A DNA stretch of 64,000 bases from Glandiceps talaboti (taxonomy: Eukaryota > Hemichordata > Enteropneusta > Spengelidae), in the NCBI RefSeq assembly GCF_964340395.1, contig NC_135566.1, forward strand, positions 5,752,501 to 5,816,500. The letters run 5' to 3'. The notes beneath the pieces are model-generated. The model was not told the DNA's origin. It did no database searches and was given only the letters and a program-made list of their open reading frames with translations. Positions 1-11,194 of this stretch are shown piece by piece; the stretch's first letter is position 1, and every line of letters begins with the position of its first letter. Both the position numbers and the translations under genes were made by a program.

Positions 1-1440
1 AATACGTATATAGAGAATATTAATTTTAACTATTCTCCAAGTATGGCGTCACCAACTTCACCATCGCCCTTTCCCAATGGCAGAGATTTCAAAGTACACG
101 TATTAAACTGTAATATGGGTATAAATTTAAGGTTATAGATTTATTATAGTAGTTTTGACCCCAGTCACGATATGACTGTTATTGAATGTCTCTTGACACA
201 TTGTTCCCGCGTATGACGTTGATCAAATACTTGCGTAGGAGTTATTTCCCATTTCTCGTGTACGGCGTCCTGTAATGAGTCACAGTAACAAGTGGTCATA
301 TTCTTGGCTGAAACCCGAATACGATAAAACCTCGAAGGTCAAACCAGTACCTCGATGAATGCACAACGTAAAGTAAAGCTTGGAGTATAATTACTCCAGG
401 AGTAAAGGTACATACCGTTTGCTTTTAACACGTTTTGGACGGTACTCAATCTCCCTCATCTCCATGGTGTTCATTTAAATCACAACCTCAGGCCTGTAGA
501 GACGTCCGATGGGCTAGCGGAGGAAGGCAGTGAACTTCGGACTTCTTAAGTCAGGTGACACAATTATTCGGTCGATGCTGGTGCACACCCTCACAGCTAA
601 GTTTTAGGAGGTCAGTCGAGTCGGTGATGACTTGCGCGATATTAGTTTACTACGTACTTTAGATGTTACAAGGGCTTTACTGACAATAGAGGTGAATTCA
701 TATGCAAATATTAACCAAACTGTGTGTTAATCATGTTAGGGAATGGTTTACGTTGTGTTGTAACGCGTTGCTATTTATTTACACTTATTGTCCACCGTCT
801 AACATGGTTTACACGGTAAATTACACACTTGTTATGATTACCTGTTTTGTCGCAGATCATCAGTGAAATAGTCATCTTTTGTTTTTTATTGTATTGTGTG
901 TACTTTTGATTCACTTTTCTTCTGTGTCCCATTATCGATTTGAAATGTAGAAAAATGTACGGGCTATGGACAAGACTAGTTCCACTGAACTATTTCCATG
1001 GTCCACATCAGATAACAATTGCCTATTTCTTTTGTATTCATTTTGTATATTTTTATCATATGTTTCTTTGAAAGTGTAGCTTATTTTCGTTATCTGGTGA
1101 AATAAATTTCATTCATTTATTCATTCATTTGCATATCTTTTTTATATTGGGCCATACTCGCATGGGTGAGAGCATAGGGTACATGGTGCGACTGAGAAAT
1201 CCTGTTCTAAAAATGCTAACAGCAGGCTAAAGATATACTACTATTTTATACTGTTTCACCAATTTTTAATTTTCAAATATTCGACCACAAGAAACAAAGA
1301 TTTATAAGACTGTTCGTCCTCCAGTCTTTTCAGTGTATCTTTACTATAACGTTAACAGTGTTTGTTGATCAAAGATCTAACAATATCGTAACTTTTGTGA
1401 ACATTTGGTGACAAAATGTAAACGTTACATTTCATCATTT
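1..1440. other. No gene identified
   Basis: No open frame with splice sites could be assembled on either strand. CpG dinucleotides are fairly common between about 200 and 660, unlike most of the window. An AATAAA on the plus strand at 1101-1106 could mark the 3' end of a gene entering from the left, but no matching coding exon was found. Confidence 0.3.
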
Positions 1441-1503
1441 CATATATATGTATATATATATCAAATATATATATTTTCATAAATATATGTATATATATAT
1501 ACA
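1441..1503. repeat. AT-rich (TA)n tract
   Basis: Two interrupted runs of TA/ATATGTA, self-complementary. Confidence 0.85.
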
Positions 1504-1544
1504 TAATTAAACTCTGTGTCAAGTTCTCCCCATGAGACGCATAT

Positions 1545-1556
1545 AGACAGACAGGC

Positions 1557-1652
<96 letters not shown>
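1545..1652. repeat. (CAGA)n microsatellite
   Basis: About 26 units of CAGA with one early interruption (CAGG). Open frames here encode only DRQT or CLSV repeats and are artefacts. Confidence 0.97.
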
Positions 1653-3529
1653 TGAGATAGACACATATACCCATCGCACTAGCTGTAACTTGGTTATTAT
1701 TAGTTCGAGACGTACGTTGCACCACAAACGAGTAAGTTTCTTACATGTCTGTGGTTGCACATAAAACAATTTCAAAGCTGCTTTGCTAAATTCAAAATCA
1801 TTATTATTTCATTTCACTGGGCAGGTTCTTTAAATTTAACATAATGGAGAAGTGAAATGTCTTCTCTACTGCCTATAATTTAAAATAGATCACATTAATA
1901 TAATTGTTAACTGTGGTTGATTCAAAGTTACAAAATGTTTCTATAAATAAATATACATGTACAACATTATTGTTTCGTATGTGTACACTTTAAATTTCTG
2001 GACCCTAGATATAGTGTTTCTACTCTATTTGAATAATTGTTTACACTTTCGATCAATTGGTGACAGCTTCATTATACAACGATATAACCTTTATGTACAT
2101 AAAACACGATGAAGTGTATTTGTACCACCGACTGTATTTACCGTCAATTGCATTCTTAACTATAATTAGAACACCGACACATGTGTAGCACACACTTCCA
2201 CTAAGTCCACTATAGTCCATGGAGGTTTAACCGTGAGTGGTGCGTCCATGACTAGTTCAACTCTTATTGGTTCACTCTACATTTACGAAAAACGTGACAT
2301 CACAATTCCTAGTCTCACTCGCTACAGTCGCTAGATGTTGTAATACACTAAGAGAACATATTCAACTATCAAAATGTTGACAATATACATTAATTCATAA
2401 ATTACATCATTTGTAGTAGTTTAGAAATATTTGTATATCCAAGCTCATTATAACCATGACAGCAACTACATGTATCACATGTTTAATTGAACTTTAGATA
2501 GATATATATGCAAGGAGTGCAATTAATGTTACCAGCGGTAAATTACTTTGTTAATTACATATCTGCATCCCATAAACAATGAAATAAACGTGGTTATTGC
2601 TAATTGACGCCATTGAACTGTGTGTGTACGTGTGTAGGGGATACTTCAGTCACCAATAAGACTTAGATTTAGATCACAAGGATGTTTATTAGCAATTTAT
2701 ATATAAAATCACGTGTCAATGTTAAACAAAATATCCTGACAGTTAGTACAAAGGTGCCAAATATTATTGTTGGTAGACATTAATGTGTTGATATAGTACC
2801 ATGTCAGTGATATTTAAAGAACAATGATATATCAAAATTAATTACATGTAGTGTGTCATGGAGTGCAAACAAATATGAATATGAGGGCCACAAGAATACA
2901 CGTCAGATAATTACAATTAAATAGCTTGATATAATTATCAATACTATCAACGAATTAACCAGCTAGTTTTATACTCAAGTTTTTCACCTCTTCGGGGGGG
3001 GGGGGGGGGGGTTAATATTTTGTTGCATATTAGAATGCCCTAAGGCTTGTCGTGTTCTCCAATTACGCATACTTCATTACCAGTCACATTCAATAGCCAG
3101 AACTCATCAACATGGCATTGCGGCCTTATGTATGCTGTGTGGCATTGAAAATATTAGCCATCGTCGTAAACCACAGCCTCTTTTTACGGCACTGTCCAAA
3201 ACGCACCTCCACACATTTCGTTGCTTTAGCAGAACTATGTGTTCTGTTTTGCGAGAATGAGTATTAGCTAGATAAATACTTTGATACTATATTTAGTTTA
3301 CAATCTCAGTTTGATAAGCGTACTTTATTTTAAGTCCACTTAGTCATCATTTGTAGATGACCCTTTATTGCAATGATAAACTATACTGTGGCATTTTCAT
3401 CCATAAGCATTGTAAGAAATACCTTTAATTCAATTGAACAACTATGCTATATTTGTTATTTTTTTGCCCAATGTCACTTCTAGTGTACATGACTAAATAA
3501 ATAAATAAATGAATATGTAAATAAGCAAA

Positions 3530-3588
<59 letters not shown>

Positions 3589-4985
3589 AATATAAAGAAT
3601 TCGATGAATATAATGTTGAGGAATTATCAAATATGTCATCAACTGCACTACCACGTCAAAAGACGTCGAATTTATTGACATTGACAAAATACAATATAAT
3701 AGAACAATTAATGTCAGATCATTTGTAAACGACCCTTTCGTGTGTCTAATAAATTTTGGCCCCCGTTGAGGACGCCCTCATGTGTACAATTAAAGAGAAT
3801 TTTAGTGCCCCAAGACATTTCGAAAAAGCTACGTATTTCAATAGTATTGAAAGGGGTAACCATTAAAGTTGAAGACGATGTTACTTTTTTTTTATGCAAT
3901 CTGTATATATAGATGTAGAGAAAACGAGAAAACGTTAGACTGATTGTACTAGCGTATGCTGTAAGACGACGAGTTGAGATCCTCGAATACTGCCTTTTAT
4001 CATGTTTTGCCACTCAAAGACAGAAAATTAAAGACTGAAACTGACCTAACGTTTCTATGGAGACTCTGTTACCAAGGGAATGCAACGAATACACAGAGAA
4101 AGATAATTGTATATACATTCAGAGAATCTGTAAATGTTGACATGGCATTTCTTCTGAAATAATTTTTAATTTCATCCTATTATCGCCGAAAACATTCTCA
4201 TTAACGAACACTCCCAAAATGCACGTGATTTACGTTGATAAATAAGATATTTATTAACCAACAACGTTTATTTAATATTCTGTTTATCGCACAAGTGATC
4301 TATTCACTGCGCATGCCCTGCGTCAACCTTTGGCTCTTTACGGATTTGCAGACGACATTTACATTTTACTAATAAAGTATGTTTCATGTTCCCTATATTC
4401 CAATACGTCATGATTAGTGACTTGCACCAAAAGTTAAAAGCTAGAATGAGTTTCAAAAGGTATAAAGTGGATATGAGGTAAAAGATAAACAATTGCTTCA
4501 TATTCTTTTTATTAAGTATTATTGATTTGGAATGTATAGAAAATATAAACTTTGCTTTCAAGTGAGACAATACATGTACAACGCTTACGTTTTTCCGTTA
4601 CGTCACCCGTGAATACACACTTTGCACTTGGCAACATTACATGTAAACAGCACTAGTCGAGAAGAAGGCTGATCAGAGCTGAGCGACAGTCTATCTCCTT
4701 ACTAGCCTGTCTACTGGCAGTACCGTTACGGACAGTGACGGGTCCTTTGTTCTGCCAGTAAACATGCTCCATGTATATACACTTAGTATGAGTTTTTATT
4801 GAGCATAATGGAGGGAAAAACCCCTCCACTGTTCATCGTCCAATTGTGGGGATATTAAATAATAACATACACAATCAAATAATTGTATTTTGAATGTCAT
4901 ATGAACACTGGAGCATAATTATTGTTGAATAAATTATTATTGTTGAAGGCATATTCATCATAACAGTGCGTAGTTTTAATCTTCA
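1653..4985. other. No gene identified; simple repeats only
   Basis: Apart from an 18-base poly-G (2994-3011), the TAAA array and a short inverted repeat near 4,712, I see no exon-like sequence on either strand. Short open frames are in AT-rich sequence and lack splice context. Confidence 0.4.
3493..3590. repeat. (TAAA)n microsatellite
   Basis: A long AAAT/TAAA tetranucleotide array with a few interruptions at its left end. It resembles the tail of a non-LTR retroelement, but no element body is recognisable beside it. Confidence 0.95.
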
Positions 4986-4996
4986 TATATAAATAG
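4986..4996 (+). promoter_or_regulatory. TATA-box-like element
   Basis: TATATAAATAG, a good TATA consensus, lies 22 bases before an ATG at 5019 and 30 before the ATG of the 193-codon frame at 5027. In an AT-rich genome such motifs also occur by chance. Confidence 0.3.
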
Positions 4997-5026
4997 TTAG
5001 CAAAAATATCGGCTTGTCATGGTGCA

Positions 5027-5608
5027 ATGGTTTTGGAGATACCATCGACATACCGTCGTTGTTCAGTAGTATGTGATGGTGCTTGGTACAAGCAGATGAC
5101 ATTATTATTAGTTATACTGCCTGAACACTGCTTCTCATCGATTCTCCTATCTTGTCTCCCCCCCCCCCATCCCAAGTCTGAATTCGCTCATACACTTACT
5201 TTTGGCTATACTGGTGTTTACAGTAGTGTCTCGTCCCTTCTTCTATCACGCTTGTGTCGATTACCTCGATGCGACCGTTCCGACGGCCAAGTTTATGCGG
5301 CACCGGTTCTCTATTTTTCCCCATCGTGGATACACTATTCCGTTCAGTCGAGTAAGTCAATCTATAACATTCATCGAGAACATCCTCTCCGATTTCGTCA
5401 AAGTGTTTGCTCCACGATGAGTCACGTTCTACGCCATCTTTTTCACGGTTTCAACGGAAGGAAGAACGTTCGTGATATCTCAGTGTTTGTAATATTTGGT
5501 TTTACTCATCGGGTTAGCAGTTACTGTGCCTTTAGCTGTCAAATATTAACACTTCATATCGTTGGAAATAAACGGTACCGAAGTAATAAACGAGTAGGCT
5601 ATCAGTAG
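5027..5608 (+). CDS. Unidentified 193-codon open frame in a CpG-richer island
   Basis: The longest non-repeat open frame in the window. It starts ATGGTTTTGG with a TATA-like box shortly upstream and has hydrophobic runs early (MTLLLVILP at 24-32). No family is recognised. Between 5112 and 5420 a second plus frame is also open; it encodes a membrane-like run (LIHLLLAILVFTVV) with C/G-rich third positions. The minus strand is open from about 5457 to 5200 and ends at a perfect donor (caaaa|gtaagt). A pyrimidine-rich tract ending cccaag at 5176 could be an acceptor for the second plus frame. The island is probably or formerly coding, but strand and frame are undecided. Confidence 0.25.
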   Translation: MVLEIPSTYRRCSVVCDGAWYKQMTLLLVILPEHCFSSILLSCLPPPHPKSEFAHTLTFGYTGVYSSVSSLLLSRLCRLPRCDRSDGQVYAAPVLYFSPSWIHYSVQSSKSIYNIHREHPLRFRQSVCSTMSHVLRHLFHGFNGRKNVRDISVFVIFGFTHRVSSYCAFSCQILTLHIVGNKRYRSNKRVGYQ

Positions 5609-6597
5609 TATCAAACACTTCAAACAGTTTGAACGTGATATTTATCACACTGTCTGGTATGGCAATCGATTCATCTGTCACATTAACCTTTCCCATATCA
5701 AACCTGGAAGCAAAATTTATTTCATCAGAGAAATTCTTGTTTTGGTCTGAAGTTTTCGCACATTTTAAACCGGAATAAACTAAGTAGACCTTATTAGTAT
5801 TAGTATTAAGTCAATAAAAAAGTTTGGCTAAAGGCAATCATATTTTACATAAATCACAGTTACCATAACGTTTACACCTAGTACACTGAAGGACTTTATT
5901 CCCTGTCAGTTGCAGTAAGTACTGTGGTCAAGGTCAAGATCAAAACTGATGACATGTTTATAAATTATATCATGTGAATGTTCCAAAGTCCGACAATCGA
6001 AATTCATCTTTTTGAGTCAACACTTCACCGTCACGCTATCATGTTTACAGACACGATAGGGAAATTGCATACACCATAGACTCGTTCAAGTTCCAGAGGC
6101 GATAAATGTGTCCCAGTTTCAAACACGATTCGTTCAAGTTCAAAGATAGACTAGTTCAAGTTCCATACTGATGTGAATCCGTGAAATTGTTTCTATCAAA
6201 ACTATTATTGATATAGTATGTTTGGCCAACAATACCACAATACTTTGTTATTCTGTGATGTATGACTGTCACTAGCAGTTTGTATTATTCGTATGGAGAA
6301 AACCATAACGAATGTAACAACTGGTGCCATTACACGAAAACCAAATGCACACGGACAGATTTCAATTTGCTGTTTCAGATGAAAAAATAATTATGCAATT
6401 TGACTTTGCAGAGAATTACAATAATTCTGGCTCTTCCTACATATTCAATATCATACATTAAGTTCATAGTACCGAACTCTACCTTCTTTTATTTGCTTTG
6501 TACGTGTCAAGAACCATAATTTCAGCAATGCCGAGTCAAGGTTCTATCAATATTATTATATTACAACTTGTAGCTATATATACACACAGTATACAAG
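5609..6597. other. No gene identified
   Basis: Sequence between the 5 kb island and the 3' end of the SDR gene. The two short copies of 'tagactcgttcaagttcc' type (6078-6095 and 6148-6162) are the only local repetition noted. Confidence 0.35.
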
Positions 6598-6603
6598 TTT
6601 ATT
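6598..6603 (-). terminator. Candidate poly(A) signal of the SDR gene
   Basis: AATAAA on the minus strand, about 140 nt beyond the TAA stop of exon 9. It is the nearest canonical hexamer downstream, so it is the likely signal. Confidence 0.5.
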
Positions 6604-6744
6604 ATTTTGTACCTGTATTTAATCATGAAAATACAACACAGTAATGAAATGATTCAACGAAATTAAACATCTTGACCACAAGATTCCCCATTTCACTATA
6701 TTTTGAATCCATACGCTGGCTCCCTATTGAATTCCCGGCAGGTA

Positions 6745-6903
6745 TTATCGTGGACAGACGGCATGTCTACCGCCATCTACGGGGAGTTGTGTAGCTGTGA
6801 TAAATGAGGCATCGTCAGATGCAAAGAATGCTATCGCCTTGGCAACGTCTTCAACTTCTCCAATACGACCAAGTGGATGTGCTGTTCTGATGTTTTCAAT
6901 ATA
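6745..6903 (-). CDS. SDR exon 9 (C-terminus and stop)
   Basis: Residues 209-260 then TAA at 6745-6747. It contains [19 protein letters not shown], the SDDASFIT stretch and VDGG, all canonical for the C-terminal end of FabG-like SDRs. Acceptor tctgtag. Confidence 0.95.
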   Translation of the reverse strand, partial: YIENIRTAHPLGRIGEVEDVAKAIAFFASDDASFITATQLPVDGGRHAVCPR

Positions 6904-7751
6904 CTACAGAGACAGAGGAATATTCCAATATTAAAGTAAATGTACCATTTTGTTAAGATCAGTTGCATTTTGCACGTAAAGTTCTTGTGTATCAACTCCT
7001 CCAAAACTAACACACACATTACCGTATATATTCTACATGGGATGCATGATAAAGAAGTGCTTTATAGATCTATTTGTGAAGACAGCACACACATAAGAGC
7101 ACTTGTATTAGTTATATTATTCAGTTAGGTAGCAAACTCAAAACACGTCACATCAGTCTGTTCCAAGGAATCATTTTGTATTCATTTTGTTTGTAACTTG
7201 TCCATTCACACACCCGATTCTAATACTGTCTTGATGAAAATCTCTCCATGTTAAGTGTATCAGATTCATTTGCAAAGTTTTGATTGATGCATACTTTTTA
7301 AACCCCAGATTGGTCATGATTAGTTCTTTATAGCTACTATACCTATTTAGTCTGCTAATAACTCATAATAAATAAATAATAGATTAATATGTTAGAGAAC
7401 CCCCCCCCCCCTCCCCCTCCCATAAGCCAGTTTCTCATACCTGCATTTGCTGTTCTTCACTCATCCCTTTAGATCGCAGTATATCTGTCGGCTGTATTGT
7501 TCCGGGGCTGTTAGATTTAGTATAGAAAAATACAGATAGTTATAGGAAAGTATAATTTCAGTAGCTATTTAAGATAACATAGGTTTTGATACCACATTAC
7601 CATCAGAAATAACGAAAAACAAGCGGATGTCAAAACTTCACAACTTATGCTATCTTTATACATGTATTATAAAAAAAAATCGTTGAGTGCACACAAATAC
7701 CGGGGATGTAACCAAGTGGACTTTACAACAAACAAACAAAAATGCATACAT

Positions 7752-7833
<82 letters not shown>

Positions 7834-10800
7834 ACATACATACATACATACATACATACATACATACATACATACATACACACACGTGAAACTTACTCGA
7901 CACAGTTGACTCTGACTTGTCTTGGTGCTAATTCTGTAATAGTCACAAAGAGAAGTTGCATTAACAGCCTCCATCAAATCAAGAAACAATAAAAGAAATG
8001 TATAGCATATGGAGATTACTTGGCTGGGGTAGGGAATTCTGGGTATACTGTCCAATTACGTATGCTGATGTCACCAGTGGAACTATCTATCAGAACCAGA
8101 ATTCTGTCTCCCAGCGTAGTGTACTGCAGTCGCTTCATCGTTAATGTGAATAATTTTATTTCTTTTCTTTTTTTTTAGAGAGAAATCGCTTGCTGCAAGG
8201 GAGGTGAAACTACCTTTTAGTAACTTTATTTGTTTGTTCCCTTTAAAGAATTAAACCAGCTGCAAGATATAATGTACGTTTCATGGACAGAAATTATGGA
8301 AATAAAAAAAATGAAAATGAATGTTCTGAATATTACTGTACCAGTATATAGAAATGTTGGAAACAAAATGAGGAAATGTTCACTTACAATTTTGTACAAC
8401 TACATGTATGTACCCACTTACCAAGGGCAATGCACTTTGTAAACTGGTCAACTGTTGCTTTCGACATACTGTACACCAATATGTTTGTAAGCTGGTGAGA
8501 AAACAGATATGTACATGTATATAACATATCGTTTTCATACAGCCAACAGTGATTGATTAAGATCGCATGACGTTGAATGAACTCTTGCCCCCATAGTGAC
8601 ATAGGGGCACCAGTCATGTTCTATTTCCCCAGAGCGATATTCATGTAGCACTAAAGTCTTATCAGGAATTTACTTTGACTATAGAGAGAATATGTGTCAG
8701 AAAATGTGATGTTTAAAACACTTTTCGTCTGGCATCATTCGGGAACTGCCGAGGAGAAGTAATATTATCCCTAGTGTTGTTATGTAGCAACTATATCCCT
8801 CAGCTTTAAGCCTCGAGAAATAGTTGATAAATAACTGGGATAATGTCTCCTGTGCTAGTACTAGTGCCCTAGGTGAATAGAATAAACGAATAGTGCCCAC
8901 TGTATGTAAATTTAGGTAACCGTGGAAACTAGTAGATACCACATGATATGATCTAAGCCAATCACAGAAGGGTGTAAGAAAACTGTGTGATAATATTACT
9001 TATTACATTCCATACCCACCTATTCCTTTCAATTCCATTAATGATTAAAGGATGGTATATAACAAAAAAATCGTGTTTTTTAAATATCTCAAAATGGAAA
9101 ACAAATGTAATGTTATGTTGTGTTAAATGTTATGTTATGTTATGTTATGTTATGTTATGTTGTGTTAAATGTTATGTTATGTTATGTTATGTTATGTTAT
9201 GTTATGTTATCTTACTTTTAATCTCAAGTTATACTATGTTATGTCGTGGGGGGTGGGGGTGGGGGTGGATAGATGGATAGACTTACAGATCTTAGGCCTG
9301 CTAAACTGGATACATTCACAATTGATCCTGTTAGAGAACAAAAAGCATCATATTTATAAAAAAATAATTACGAATGATAGCAACACTTTGTTGACCATTT
9401 CAATTAAAATTGCTTCTTCTTGGTTTCTGTGTGCTTGTATCAAACAGACCCAGTGAACACTAATCTGCAATGGCTTGTATTGATATGCATGATGAATTTA
9501 CTGTTTCATATATACACAAAGGGACGTAACTTTGTCAAAACTAGCAGCTAACCTAAGAATGCCGCTAACTTAACACTTGTACTATAAATATATGTATAAC
9601 CCCTTGAATATATTCATATTTGTTGGCGTTACTTTTAACATCATAATAGCATTTAGACTTTGTTGTTCTTAATACCTTTAGATTTGATAAGATGTGGTAC
9701 AGCTAACATGGTAACTTGGTACATGGAACGGACATTGATATTCATAATGGTATCATACTGTTCCAAAGATGTAGTTTCTATGGAGCCACCACTAAAGCCA
9801 CCAGCGTTATTCACCTACAACAGTAAAAAATACCGCCAATGGCGTTGTAGCACAACTGTACAGTTTTTAAAAATGTTTATCCATATGCTAGTCCATGCTA
9901 ACAATAGGTGTTCATTTGCTGAATAACTATCCAGTTGCCTATCCAACCATGTTGCTATCTTTACGATAAATGCTATCATTTGGCTGTTGCTATGGGTGTG
10001 GTCATGTTGTTAGATATATTTGCATACATTTATGTAAGTTTTTGTTCACTTATGTATGAATTCCTGATATTGTCTTTGCAATACACGTGATCATTTGGCT
10101 GTTGCTATGGGCGTGGTCTTGTTGCTAGGATATTTGCATACATTTTTTGAATGTTTATTCAATTGTCTATTAAACCTCATTGTTATCTTTGTGAAATACA
10201 CCACCGTTTGGCTGTTGCTATGGGCGTGGTCATGGTTACTAGGATATTTGCATACATTTTTTGAATGTTTATTCATTTGTCTTTCTATTCCTGTTGTTAT
10301 CTTTGCAATACATGTGATTATTTGGCTGTTGCTATGGGTGTGGTCTTGTTGCTATGCAAATTTACATACATTTTTTGAATGTTTATTCAATTGTCTATTA
10401 AACCCTGTTGTTATCTTTGTGAAAAACACCACCGTTTGGCTGTTGCTATGGGCGTGGTCATGGTTGCTAGGGTATTTGCATACATTTTTTGAATGTTTAC
10501 TCACTTGCCTACCAGATGATGTTGTTATTTGACCAAAGTATACTACCATTTGGTTGTTGCTAAGGGTGTGGTCATGGTTGCTAGGGTCAATTTTGTCAAA
10601 AAAAATTGAAGAAAATCTGCAGAATACCACTTCCGGAACCATCTCACCAAGTTTCAGACTCATTGACCAAGTACTTTTTGAGATATAAGTTTTTGACCAA
10701 AAATGAACATTCTTACACCTAATTTGCATATCACTCATGGAATTATTGTATGCTTAATATATCTTCATCCATACATCCCTAGATGCATCCCCATCAAATT

Positions 10801-11131
10801 TCAGCCCAATCTGCTCAGTAGTTTTGGAATTATAGATTTTTAACCAAAAAGACACATTTTTAGCCCTAATTTGCATATCACTGATGGAATCATCATGTCA
10901 TGAACAAATCTTACTTTACACTTCCTAAAGAATCTTCCCACCAAATTTCACACCAATCTGCCCAGTAGTTTCTGAGTTTAAGTTTTTTGACCAAAAATCA
11001 CATTTTTTTACCCAAATCACACACCTGTGATGCGATCATTTTGATTTGAACAATTTCCCAACTAGACACCCAAGGTAATGGACCCACCAAATATCATGGC
11101 AATCGGTTCAGCAGTTTTTGACTTTAAGTTG

Positions 11132-11194
<63 letters not shown>

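Noticed and set aside
1516-1764. CRISPR-like or coding reading of the CAGA array
   Set aside because: It is a 4-bp microsatellite with no spacers; eukaryotic context.
7723-8055. 110-codon minus frame overlapping SDR exon 7
   Set aside because: It reads exon 7 in the wrong frame and continues into the CA repeat; the spliced frame is unambiguous from the SDR family match.
10095-10532. 145-codon plus-strand frame with repeated [13 protein letters not shown]
   Set aside because: It is the 114-bp tandem repeat read through (114 is a multiple of 3), inside an SDR intron.
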